DNA of 64,000 nucleotides from an uncultured Bacteroidales bacterium (GTDB taxonomy: Bacteria; Bacteroidota; Bacteroidia; Bacteroidales; Bacteroidaceae). Of the stretch, positions 51,719-60,613 are shown one piece after another (position 1 is the first letter of the stretch; each line of letters begins with the position of its first letter). The DNA lies in the NCBI GenBank assembly GCA_945833885.1, contig CAMAFY010000001.1, positions 186,001-250,000 of the forward strand. Direction: 5' to 3'. Under the pieces are notes generated by a model. That model ran no database searches. It had not been told where the DNA came from and saw only the letters and a program-made list of their open reading frames with translations. Position numbers and translations under genes: made by a program.

Positions 51719-53827
51719 TTATTTACCGCGGATTATTTGGGCAGAGTGCATCCCATCGCGTCTGAGGAGTGCGTCAATGGTTGCGTCTCGGCCACGGAAA
51801 TTGCGGTAAAGTTCCATGGGATGTACAGTGCTTCCCTTGGAAAGAATGGTTTCTCTGAAACGTTTTGCTGTAGCAGTATCAAAGATTCCATGCTCTTTGA
51901 AGCATTCGAACGCATCCGCGTCCAGCACTTCTGCCCATTTGTAACTATAGTATCCTGCGGCATATCCGCCACTGATGATATGGCCGAACTGCGCAGTCAT
52001 GCTAGTTTCTTGTGGAAAACGTTGCAAACCTATCTTTTTCCACACCTCATGTTCAATTCTTGCGATAGGATGTACTGTGCTTCCTGACGAAGGGGCCGGG
52101 ATAGGTTCGGTACGGGTATAGAACTCCATGTCGAGCATAGCAAAACTCACCTGTCGCATACACGCATATCCAGCATTGAAATTTTGGGCACGACGGATAG
52201 CGGATATCAGATTGTCGGGGATGGTTTCACCAGTCTCGAAGTGCTTTGCAAATGTATGAAGGAATTTCGGTTCCAAAGCAAAATTCTCCATAAATTGTGA
52301 AGGAAGTTCGACAAAATCCCATAAAACGTTTGTTCCGGAAAGGGCTTTGTAACGGGTATCGGCAAAGATTCCATGCAGAGCATGTCCGAATTCATGAAGG
52401 AAAGTGCTGACTTCTCCCAGTCGAAGCAGGGCCGGTTTTGATGATGTTGGTTTGGAGAAGTTCATGTTTACACTAACATGAGGACGCTCGTCTTCCCATG
52501 ATCCGTCTGAAATTTTGTGCTTGCATTCTTCGCGGTATGACGTCATCCATGCTCCGCTCTGCTTGTTTTCGCGAGGGAAGAAATCGGCATATAGAACTGC
52601 GAGGAGGCGACCATCATGGTCGTGAACCCTGTAAGCCTTGACGTCTGGATGGTAGACTTGTATAGAAACGTCCTCGTGGAAGGTGATGCCATACAATGTT
52701 GTTGCAAGATTGAAGACGCCTTCGATGACACGATCCAATGGAAAATAAGGGCGGAGCATCTCAGGATCGATGTTGTAGTCACGGAGTTTCAGCAAATGGC
52801 TATAGTGAGCAAAGTCCCAAGGTTCAAAAGATTCACTACACTTGTCATGGCCTTTCTGTATACATTGCTCCTTCATTTCCGCTACATTTGCCAGGTCTTC
52901 AAGTGCGGAAGTCTTGTAGTGATGACAGAGGTCATTGATAAAATTGTTTACACGTTCCGTACTTTCAGCCATACGGTTGGAAAGAATGAAGTCTGCAAAG
53001 TGCTTATAGCCCATAATCTGCGCCTTTTCCAGTCGCAAATTGATGAGTTTTCGACAAATTTCATAGTTGTTGTACTCGTTGTTGTGCGTACAACGTGTAT
53101 TGGCAGCCAAGTACATTTGTCGGCGAAGTCCTTCATTTTCAGCATACATCATGAAGGGTTGTAGCGAGGGGGCATGCAAGGTGAACATCCAACCATGCTC
53201 CTTTCCATGTTCACGTGCGGTTTCCGCAGCAGCCTCGAGTTCGGTATCAGGTAGACCGATGAGCATGCTTTTGTCCTCAACATACAATTCAAAAGCATTT
53301 GTCTCCTTGATGCGGTTTTGATCAAATACAAGGGCAAGTTGCGCCATTTCGGCATTGATGGCCTTCAAATGCTCTTTCTTTTCGGGAGTAAGTGCGGCAC
53401 CAGAACGCAGGAAGCCACGCATTGTTTTCTCCATCAGCATACATTCCTCGGCATCATCGCTGTGGAAATTTTCGTTAACGGCCTGCACGCGCTCGAAAAG
53501 ACTTGCATTCAGCATAATGGAACTTTGGTGTTCCGAGAGTTTCTGCGATATTTCCTGTGCCAGTTTTTCAAGTTCATCACTGGTATTTGCAGATAACTGG
53601 TTGTACATCAGTGTTGTTGCACGTTCGAGGACCTTGCCAGTTTCATTTAATGCTACAACAGTATTCTCAAATGTCGGTGTTTCCGGATTGTCGATGATGC
53701 GGGCAATTTCTTCGTTTTCCTGGCGCATTCCCTCAGCGATAGCCTCCGCAATGTCGGCTATACTTATGTTATTGAAAGGGAAAGTGTTGTAGGGAGTATT
53801 GAAATCAGCGTGCAGAAGGATATTCAT
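51719..53827 (-). CDS. M3-family oligopeptidase (dipeptidyl carboxypeptidase type)
   Basis: The 702-residue protein (start chosen at the ATG at 53827, MNILLHADFNTPYNTF) is a zinc metallopeptidase of the M3 clan. The HEXXH motif is HEFGH at residues 478-482 (STFLHEFGHALHG), with the downstream glutamate expected in the next helix (WDFVELPSQFMENF). It has the family-wide helix-rich N-terminus and the GGYAAGYYSYKWAEVLDADAF stretch. Relatives such as Dcp and OpdA degrade short peptides in the cytoplasm or periplasm; no signal peptide is seen here. It follows the TPR gene by 46 bp. Confidence 0.93.
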   Translation of the reverse strand: MNILLHADFNTPYNTFPFNNISIADIAEAIAEGMRQENEEIARIIDNPETPTFENTVVALNETGKVLERATTLMYNQLSANTSDELEKLAQEISQKLSEHQSSIMLNASLFERVQAVNENFHSDDAEECMLMEKTMRGFLRSGAALTPEKKEHLKAINAEMAQLALVFDQNRIKETNAFELYVEDKSMLIGLPDTELEAAAETAREHGKEHGWMFTLHAPSLQPFMMYAENEGLRRQMYLAANTRCTHNNEYNNYEICRKLINLRLEKAQIMGYKHFADFILSNRMAESTERVNNFINDLCHHYKTSALEDLANVAEMKEQCIQKGHDKCSESFEPWDFAHYSHLLKLRDYNIDPEMLRPYFPLDRVIEGVFNLATTLYGITFHEDVSIQVYHPDVKAYRVHDHDGRLLAVLYADFFPRENKQSGAWMTSYREECKHKISDGSWEDERPHVSVNMNFSKPTSSKPALLRLGEVSTFLHEFGHALHGIFADTRYKALSGTNVLWDFVELPSQFMENFALEPKFLHTFAKHFETGETIPDNLISAIRRAQNFNAGYACMRQVSFAMLDMEFYTRTEPIPAPSSGSTVHPIARIEHEVWKKIGLQRFPQETSMTAQFGHIISGGYAAGYYSYKWAEVLDADAFECFKEHGIFDTATAKRFRETILSKGSTVHPMELYRNFRGRDATIDALLRRDGMHSAQIIRGK

Positions 53828-53873
53828 TGTTGGAGAAAAGAAGTTTGTACTGGTATGATACGGAGGAGTAATA

Positions 53874-55217
53874 TCAGTGGACGTACTTGGATATTTCCTC
53901 AAATTCAGGACCAAGATTCAAATACAGGTATATATCGTAGAGCATAGGCGCCCAGAATTTCGCGTCGTCAGGATTGTTCTTTCTGTAAAGTTCGAGATAA
54001 GGTCTTGCCATTTCCAGAAGACGGTTGCGTTCCTTGTAGTTCCGTCTGTAGTCCGGATCATTGATAGATTCAGGGATTTTAACACGTTTCGCCATTTGAA
54101 AATAACTGGCCCCTACGAAAAAATCAGCACGAGGATGCGAAGGATTCCACAGAAGTATCTTACGTGCAGCATCAATACTTTTGCGATATTCTTCTTTGTT
54201 GTAATAGGCTATGGCCAAGGATTCATAGCATTGTCCTGCCATTTCCCGCGTCAGCCGGTGAATCTGCAGGATGCTGTCTGGTATTTCGGGGTTAAGCAAT
54301 CCATTTTTTCTGATGGCTTCGATAGTGTATTCCGCATTATCGATGATTGCCTCGAAGTTTTTTGTACGAATATTATAGTCGATGATGCGACTGAAAAAGA
54401 AAATATTGAAAGGATATTTCTGGTGTCCTTCCTTTAGACGGGGGACATATTTTGCAGTATCGCCGATATTTGTTTCCGCATAGACGATGCGTTCCAAAAT
54501 GCTTTCATGTGAGATGCTGTCCATTAAAGCCAGATTTGCATACCGTTCAATCTCGTTGTTTAGCGCGAGGTTGTAGCAGGCATTGGCATGGATAACCGCA
54601 AGTTTAACGATTTGTGTACTATCCTCCTTCAGTTTTTTTGTAGCCCATGGAGTGGTCAGAATCTGAATGTCGATATCCGAAAAGCGCTCTGCCTCTGCCC
54701 ATTTTCCCTTTGCGGTGAAATAAAATGGGGCAGTCAGCATATTGCTAAGATGCTTTGACAGCGTTTCACTGTTGGTCCGACGATATTTGAAACGCGGTTT
54801 CCGGCCTTCCATACTGTCGGCAAATGTCTGGAATTGTTCCGCACTGTCAGTGAGAAGGATATAGTGACATATATTATATATGGAGTTAAAGAAGGCGGTC
54901 GTATCGGGATTATTCTTAAGGTATAGTTTTTCATTTTCTGCATCTGCAAGAATCTTGCAGGCATCAACACCGTATTGCAGAACCTGTACGTTCCACATTT
55001 CCGCAGAATCTTTCCGGATGTTTTCCACTCCCTTTAAGGCATCGTTGCCCTTTTTGTTCTTCAGCGCTTCCCGAATGCTCTTAACCTGCTTCTTCAAAGT
55101 ATTCGACTTTTCCTTTTGAGTGACCTCTTCAGGTGCGGCAAAAGTCGGCGCAGTGTACATGAAAGTACACCACATCACAAAAGAATAAAGCAGTATGTAA
55201 GCGTAACGTTTTGTCAT
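53874..55217 (-). CDS. TPR-like periplasmic protein, function unknown
   Basis: The 447-residue protein has a signal peptide (MTKRYAYILLYSFVMWCTFMYTAPTFA) and is otherwise helical, with repeated TPR-like pairs such as VIHANACYNLALNNEIERYANLALM and AGQCYESLAIAYYNKEEYRKSIDAARKIL. There is no second membrane segment. It shares its size and overall design, including a similar C-terminal segment ending AKFWAPMLYDIYLYLNLG, with the other TPR protein 417 bp upstream (there, SKVWAPALQQIYFNLG). The two look like paralogues. It precedes the M3 peptidase, with 46 bp between. Confidence 0.82.
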   Translation of the reverse strand: MTKRYAYILLYSFVMWCTFMYTAPTFAAPEEVTQKEKSNTLKKQVKSIREALKNKKGNDALKGVENIRKDSAEMWNVQVLQYGVDACKILADAENEKLYLKNNPDTTAFFNSIYNICHYILLTDSAEQFQTFADSMEGRKPRFKYRRTNSETLSKHLSNMLTAPFYFTAKGKWAEAERFSDIDIQILTTPWATKKLKEDSTQIVKLAVIHANACYNLALNNEIERYANLALMDSISHESILERIVYAETNIGDTAKYVPRLKEGHQKYPFNIFFFSRIIDYNIRTKNFEAIIDNAEYTIEAIRKNGLLNPEIPDSILQIHRLTREMAGQCYESLAIAYYNKEEYRKSIDAARKILLWNPSHPRADFFVGASYFQMAKRVKIPESINDPDYRRNYKERNRLLEMARPYLELYRKNNPDDAKFWAPMLYDIYLYLNLGPEFEEISKYVH

Positions 55218-55633
55218 TCTAATTGGGTTCTATATGTTTGTGTCAGACGATACCCGAAAGTATTTAGTATAGTGTTCTGGTCTGTATGGATAAAATGTGG
55301 ACATTTTGGGCTGAAATGTCCAGTCTCTGGGCTTGAGAAGAAACGTGAAATTGTTCAGCATATCACGTTCCTGTCATGCAAGGAATCTGATTCTCAGGCT
55401 AAAAGACATTGCTTTTACGCCTTTACTAAATGCCTAAATGCAGAGGCGCATTTTGTAGCGTCTCTGCATCGGGCTTGTGCTTTGTGCTTATAAAGAAGTT
55501 ATGTCTACAGTACGGTTACTATCAAACTGTTGCACAACTATAGTCACAATATTAGAGAGAAGCGGGAGGCAACGATGTTATTGCCCCCGCATTTTCAATG
55601 TTTGTTCAGATAAAAAGATTTACAAGCATGGAA
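55218..55633. other. 416-bp gap between the two TPR genes
   Basis: The gap holds two hairpins: ATGCAGAGGCGC (55438-55449) / GCGTCTCTGCAT (55458-55469), and GCGGGAGGCAA (55562-55572) / TTGCCCCCGC (55581-55590). The second lies 44 bp after the stop of the 438-residue TPR gene and probably terminates it. A weak 22-bp periodic segment at 55270-55335 is discussed as a finding. No gene is visible. Confidence 0.5.
55562..55590 (-). terminator. Probable terminator of the gyrA-TPR transcript
   Basis: GCGGGAGGCAA and TTGCCCCCGC form a stem with a small bulge. On the minus strand it is followed by a pyrimidine-rich TTCTCTC. The lack of a pure T-run lowers confidence. Confidence 0.55.
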
Positions 55634-56950
55634 TTAGTGATTGCTTTCCATGATTTCGTCCATCTGCTTTGCCTCTTCTTCAAGGCCAAGATTGAAGTAG
55701 ATCTGCTGGAGAGCAGGCGCCCAAACCTTTGAGCGGTCTGGAGCAAGTTCACGAACTTTCTCCATGTGGGGACGGGCATTTGCGTAGAATTCGCGTACGG
55801 TTGCGAGTTCTTTCTCATAGTCAGCCTTAATCTTTTCTGTAACGGTCTTGCGTTCAATGTACTTGTATTCGCCGTTCAAACGACGGGTTGCAACGTCATT
55901 CATCCAGGCGTATGCCATATTTGCGTTGGCAAGAAGGTGGTCAGGATCAGCGGCAAGTACCTTGCTGAAGCACTCGCGAGCGGTATTGAAGTCCTGCTTG
56001 AGGTTGAGGTTAATGCAGCCCTTTATGTACCATGCGCTGGCGCTGTTGGGATTTTTTGCAAGGATTTCGTTGACAGTTGCCTCAGCGCCTTCAGCATCCT
56101 TCTTGTCATAGTAGATGCTAAGGAGAGATTCTGCGAAACTTTGGTTCTTCTCAACATTGGCAATGGCATCCTTCAATACGTTAACATACTGTGCGGTGTC
56201 CTTAGTTGTTTGAAGAACGGCTTCGGCCTTGATGAGGTAAAGGTCGTGGTTGTATTCTTTGTTACTCAGACCCTTGTCGATGGTAGCGAGGATGTCGTCC
56301 CATTTCTTCAACTCATAATTGATGAGAGTGTTGAAGTAAGCGCTCTGCTCATAGTTCTCCTTTTTGGCAGTAAGAATAGAGTCCTTCTTATCTGCGAGTG
56401 CAGGATTTTCAGGAAGAAGCATGTGCTTTTTGAACTGTTCACTTGCACCTACCTTGTCACCACGCTCATTAAGGAAGATTGCACCATAGAAATAGTAGTC
56501 AAGACAACTTTCAATGAAGCGCTTGTTATCAGCATCATACTTGGCCTTTACCTTGCCTTTCGCGTCAGGCATGTTGTCATAGACGTAACTCTTGGTGTAA
56601 TATGTGATCATATTATCAAGAGCGGTTATGAAAACTGTGGTATCGAGGGGCTGCTGATTAGCGGCCTTCATAAGTTCAGGATTGAAAATCTGTGCATAAC
56701 AGGTTGCGCCTTGATTGTAAAGACCTGCGTACTTCTTGTTGAATTTGTCAAGGACTACGGGCTTGCCTTTGGCTTGTGCCTTTGCGGTAGCCTCTTGAAC
56801 ATCCTTGTCAGTGTCAGCGATGGCTTCATTGACAACCTGCAGAGCCTCTGCAAATTTGCCTTCGTCCATCTTCAACTGAGCCTTGGGACTCTGAGCCATT
56901 CCCGCCAATGTGAACAGGGAGAAGATGGCTAAAGAAAAGATTTTCTTCAT
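55634..56950 (-). CDS. TPR periplasmic protein downstream of gyrA
   Basis: The 438-residue protein has a signal peptide (MKKIFSLAIFSLFTLAGMAQ) and a continuous set of TPR-like helices (KMDEGKFAEALQVVNEAIAD, NSASAWYIKGCINLNLKQDFNTARECFSKVLAADPD). There are no enzymatic motifs. The C-terminus (VWAPALQQIYFNLGLEEEAKQMDE) matches the paralogous protein next door. It begins 41 bp after the gyrA stop and may be co-transcribed with it. It probably acts as a scaffold in the periplasm; the partner is unknown. Confidence 0.85.
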   Translation of the reverse strand: MKKIFSLAIFSLFTLAGMAQSPKAQLKMDEGKFAEALQVVNEAIADTDKDVQEATAKAQAKGKPVVLDKFNKKYAGLYNQGATCYAQIFNPELMKAANQQPLDTTVFITALDNMITYYTKSYVYDNMPDAKGKVKAKYDADNKRFIESCLDYYFYGAIFLNERGDKVGASEQFKKHMLLPENPALADKKDSILTAKKENYEQSAYFNTLINYELKKWDDILATIDKGLSNKEYNHDLYLIKAEAVLQTTKDTAQYVNVLKDAIANVEKNQSFAESLLSIYYDKKDAEGAEATVNEILAKNPNSASAWYIKGCINLNLKQDFNTARECFSKVLAADPDHLLANANMAYAWMNDVATRRLNGEYKYIERKTVTEKIKADYEKELATVREFYANARPHMEKVRELAPDRSKVWAPALQQIYFNLGLEEEAKQMDEIMESNH

Positions 56951-56991
56951 GTTTTTAATAATAAATATTGAGGTTAATGTTTTTGTTTTCG

Positions 56992-59571
56992 TTATTCGTT
57001 ACCTTCGTCCGCAGTTTCCTGTACATCCGTTTGCTGTGTTTCGGAAGTTATTTCTACGTTGTCCACGGGTTGTTCCTCAGGCGATACAGCCTCCTCTTCC
57101 TCGTCGGTTGGAACAAGACATACGCTGGAAATGGAGTCGTTGCGCTTTGTAAGGTTGATGAGTTTCACGCCTTGTGTAGCACGTCCGCATCGACGAATAT
57201 CGGTGACACGTAAGCGGAGTGTGATACCACTCTTGTTGATAATCATGAGGTCTTCGTCCTCTTTCACACACTTAATGGCAATCACTTCACCTGTCTTTTC
57301 GGTAATCTGCAGTGTCTTTACGCCTTTTGCGGCACGTCCAGTACGGCGGTAGTCCTCTACGGCTGAGCGCTTTCCGAAACCGTTTTCGCTGACAACAAGT
57401 ATGGTTTCCTGTTCTGCGTCATTGATAGCCACCATTCCAACGATGGCGTCGTGCGGGCCATCGAGCATCATACCGCGGACACCGGTTGCGGTGCGTCCCA
57501 TAACACGGACGGTGTTTTCGGGGAAGCGGATGGCACGTCCTCCGCGGTTTGCCATGAGAATCTCATCGTTACCATTTGTGAGTGCAACACTGACAAGACG
57601 GTCACCCTCGTTGATGTTGATGGCATTTACGCCATTTGTGCGCGGGCGGCTATATTCTTCCAGACGCGTCTTCTTGATGATACCGCGTTCGGTGGCGAAC
57701 ACAACGTAGTGGCTATTGCAGAAGTCGGCATTCTTAAGATTCTTGATATAGAGGCAAGCGTTCACGCGATCGTCAGGATCGATGTTGAGCATATTCTGGA
57801 TAGCACGACCCTTGCTGGTGCGGGTACCCTCTTCAATTTCATACACACGCAACCAATAGCAACGTCCTTTGTCGGTAAAGAAGAGCATCGTGTTGTGCAT
57901 TGAAGCCTGGTAGATGGACTCGATGAAGTCGCTGTCGCGGGTACTTCCGCCCTTACTACCGACACCTCCACGTCCCTGAGCCTTGAACTCCTCAAGATTT
58001 GTGCGCTTGATGTATCCAAGATGGCTGATGGTGATGACAACATCATCGTCGGAATAGAAGTCTTCTGCATTGAAGTTGATTCCGGAATTTAGGATTTCCG
58101 TGCGACGGGAGTCGCCATATTTTTCCTTCACAGCCTGCAGTTCATCCTTCATAACCTTCTTGCAAAGTTCGGGATCTGCCAGGATTTGTGCGAGATATTC
58201 TATGCGTTTCTGCAGTTCATCATACTCATCGTGAAGTTCCTGTTGCTGGAGTCCGGTGAGTTGTCTGAGGCGCATTTCCACAACATAGCGGGCCTGAACC
58301 TCGTCAAAACCAAAGCGTTCCTGCAGGCGAGTGATGGCGTTGTTGGGGGTAGAACTGGACTTTATGATGCTTACCACCTCATCAATGTTGTCGGAAGCGA
58401 CGATAAGAGCCTGGAGAAGGTGGGCACGTTCCTCGGCTTTTCGCTTTTCGAAAATGGTGCGTCGTGTGACAACCTCGTGACGATGTTCCACAAAATACCT
58501 GATGCAATCCTTCAGCGTGAGCATTGCCGGACGCATTTTTACGGGCTTTGTGCCGGGAATGGGAACAAGGGCAATTGTATTGACAGCGAACGATGACTGC
58601 AATCCGGTGAGTTTGAAGAGTTTGTTGAGCACGACATTGGCGTTCTGTCCACGACGGACATCCACAACAATGCGCATACCTTCGCGGTCAGACTCATCGT
58701 TGACATTTGTGATACCATCGATTTTTCCCTCCTTTGACAACTGACCGATGTGGGTACAAAGTTCTGCGGTGTTGGTACCATAGGGTACTTCCCGGATGAC
58801 AATTTTATCATGAAGTACGCCGGTTTCGATCTCTGTCTTTGCACGCATGATGATGCGTCCGCGTCCTGTCTCATAGGCACTGCGGATACCTTCGGTACCC
58901 ATAATGTAGCCTCCGGTGGGGAAATCCGGGCCCTTGATATGCTGCATCAGACCATCGGTGTCGATGTCGGGGTTCTCGATGTAGGCGATAGCGCCATCAA
59001 TGACTTCGCAGATATTGTGTGTAGGAACATTTGTGGCCATACCTACGGCAATACCTGTGGCCCCATTTACGAGGAACGATGGAATGCAGGTAGGCAACAC
59101 GCTGGGTTCCGGGCGCGAATTGTCGTAGTTCGGCACCATATCCACCGTTTCCTTCTCTATGTCCTGCATCATCATTTCGCCCATGATGGAAAGTTTGGCC
59201 TCGGTGTATCGCATGGCTGCGGCACCATCGCCGTCCATGGAACCGAAGTTACCCTGACCAATGATGAGAGGGTAGCGCATTGCCCAAGGCTGAGCCATGC
59301 GGACGAGAGCATTGTACACCGAACTATCGCCGTGGGGATGGTACTTTCCAAGCACCTCACCTACAACGGCCGCCGACTTCTTTGTCGCCTTTTCGTGGGT
59401 AATACCCATGTCCCACATACCATAAAGAATGCGGCGATGGACCGGCTTGAAGCCGTCGCGAACATCGGGAAGCGCGCGACTGACAATGACACTCATCGAG
59501 TAGTCAATGTAGGACGACTTCATTTCGTCCTCGATATTCACGTGCTTGATTCTGTCTGTTTCTTGTATCAT
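56992..59571 (-). CDS. gyrA: DNA gyrase subunit A
   Basis: GyrA cuts and rejoins DNA in negative supercoiling. The 859-residue protein has the catalytic Tyr122 (GAAAMRYTE). The quinolone-resistance region is HGDSSVYNALVRMAQ, with Ser at position 83 and Asn at position 87 (E. coli numbering happens to match). The C-terminal domain contains six DNA-wrapping blades; the GyrA box reads QGRGGVG in place of QRRGGKG. The tail is acidic (EEEEAVSPEEQPVD). A minus-strand promoter lies 237 bp upstream. The gene is the start of a run into the TPR protein. Confidence 0.97.
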   Translation of the reverse strand: MIQETDRIKHVNIEDEMKSSYIDYSMSVIVSRALPDVRDGFKPVHRRILYGMWDMGITHEKATKKSAAVVGEVLGKYHPHGDSSVYNALVRMAQPWAMRYPLIIGQGNFGSMDGDGAAAMRYTEAKLSIMGEMMMQDIEKETVDMVPNYDNSRPEPSVLPTCIPSFLVNGATGIAVGMATNVPTHNICEVIDGAIAYIENPDIDTDGLMQHIKGPDFPTGGYIMGTEGIRSAYETGRGRIIMRAKTEIETGVLHDKIVIREVPYGTNTAELCTHIGQLSKEGKIDGITNVNDESDREGMRIVVDVRRGQNANVVLNKLFKLTGLQSSFAVNTIALVPIPGTKPVKMRPAMLTLKDCIRYFVEHRHEVVTRRTIFEKRKAEERAHLLQALIVASDNIDEVVSIIKSSSTPNNAITRLQERFGFDEVQARYVVEMRLRQLTGLQQQELHDEYDELQKRIEYLAQILADPELCKKVMKDELQAVKEKYGDSRRTEILNSGINFNAEDFYSDDDVVITISHLGYIKRTNLEEFKAQGRGGVGSKGGSTRDSDFIESIYQASMHNTMLFFTDKGRCYWLRVYEIEEGTRTSKGRAIQNMLNIDPDDRVNACLYIKNLKNADFCNSHYVVFATERGIIKKTRLEEYSRPRTNGVNAININEGDRLVSVALTNGNDEILMANRGGRAIRFPENTVRVMGRTATGVRGMMLDGPHDAIVGMVAINDAEQETILVVSENGFGKRSAVEDYRRTGRAAKGVKTLQITEKTGEVIAIKCVKEDEDLMIINKSGITLRLRVTDIRRCGRATQGVKLINLTKRNDSISSVCLVPTDEEEEAVSPEEQPVDNVEITSETQQTDVQETADEGNE

Positions 59572-59807
59572 TGTGTTTTGAGTGATGTTTTTTCCGTCGT
59601 TAGCCCATTGTTCTCACCTTGTCTCCTTGCTTACGATGTACAACAGTTATGTATATATAAACAAGGAGAATGGATTTCCTTTGTTCGAGATTCGGAAATC
59701 TTTACGGGGTTCCTGTATGGTTTCACCCGCAACTTTGGGATGGTTTAATGGCGCGAAAAACGGAAAAATGGGGAGAAACGTTCTCTTTATAATTTCATTT
59801 ATTTGTG

Positions 59808-59839
59808 CAAAAATACGCAAATTTGGGTGTTTAGCCAAG
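59808..59839 (-). promoter_or_regulatory. Promoter of gyrA
   Basis: On the minus strand CTTG (59839-59836), a 20-bp spacer and TATTTTTG (59815-59808) match the consensus. It leaves a leader of about 230 nt before the gyrA start at 59571. Confidence 0.65.
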
Positions 59840-60101
59840 TTTTTTGTGGGAATTCTGAATAGAAGGACATCGATAAAGGCCATTTTTACGGCTTCTGAGC
59901 GCATATCTTCACCTTTAGAGTATTTCTATTGGACTGTAGAAACATTGAGGGAGTTTTGAAATAGGCAACATCGACCATGAAAGTTTACAACAAAAAAGAA
60001 GGTGAAAATTTTGATTATTCCATAAACTTCATCTGAATAGTTTTGATGCCTATGTGTAGTTTGGAGAGGTTTTATGCGCAAGTGATAGGGTGATGTGAAA
60101 A

Positions 60102-60211
60102 TAATGTTTTGGAAGTCGATTGAAAAGTACGGAACTTTTCGATCTAAACCACGGAACTTTCAATCAAAAAGTTCGGAACATTGTATCAGAAAGTTCCGAT
60201 GTTTTTCCCGT
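60102..60211. repeat. Cluster F of the 22-bp tandem repeat family (four clear units plus a degenerate one)
   Basis: Units start at 60124, 60146, 60168 and 60190. Their cores are AAAGTACGGAACTTT, AAACCACGGAACTTT, AAAGTTCGGAACATT and AAAGTTCCGATGTTT. A degenerate unit, TAATGTTTTGGAAGT, at 60102 keeps the register. The last core is identical to the last core of cluster B, 52 kb away, but the spacers differ. Confidence 0.92.
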
Positions 60212-60464
60212 AATGCACAAGAGGTGAAGTTCCCATGCGAAGAAGAAGGTAAAGCGTGGTCAGAAAATCATAGTCTTCCAACCTAAAAAACGAGTAAGAA
60301 AATGCTGATGTTTAATGTGAGAATTTTCTCTTCGATGGGGCAAATTCACATCCTTGCATCAGATAAGAACAACGGAATATAGAGCACTAAGATAAATTTT
60401 AATAGATAGAGATGAAAAAAACATACTACAATCAACATTATTCTCATGTATTTTCCACTGCTTT

Positions 60465-60496
60465 TTTGCGGAATTTCAAGAAATTTTATAATTTTG
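60465..60496 (+). promoter_or_regulatory. Promoter of pfp
   Basis: TTTG at 60465-60468, a 20-bp spacer and TAATTTTG at 60489-60496 match the consensus exactly. It lies inside the first codons of the ORF-track frame, which supports the later start at 60614. Confidence 0.8.
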
Positions 60497-60613
60497 CTGA
60501 CGGAAGGCCTTGATGAAAGGTCTTGCCCTTCGAATGGGAAAACACGCAAATTCGAAGGCGAATGCGAGATAAGAATCCGTAAAAACAACAAAATCTTCAT
60601 AAATATAATCAAA

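Larger units (their letters stand above)
59572..60464. other. Divergent intergenic region between gyrA and pfp
   Basis: The region holds the gyrA promoter, repeat cluster F and about 250 bp of sequence without a gene. No ORF in it looks like protein. The pfp promoter begins at 60465. Confidence 0.6.

Noticed and set aside
55766-56932. 388-codon plus-strand ORF
   Set aside because: It is antisense to a clear TPR protein gene and has no domain of its own.
58750-59748. 332-codon plus-strand ORF
   Set aside because: It lies antisense to gyrA and reads as a reverse-frame shadow.
60446-60613. Extended N-terminus of pfp in the ORF track
   Set aside because: A consensus promoter lies inside it and the family begins at the later ATG.
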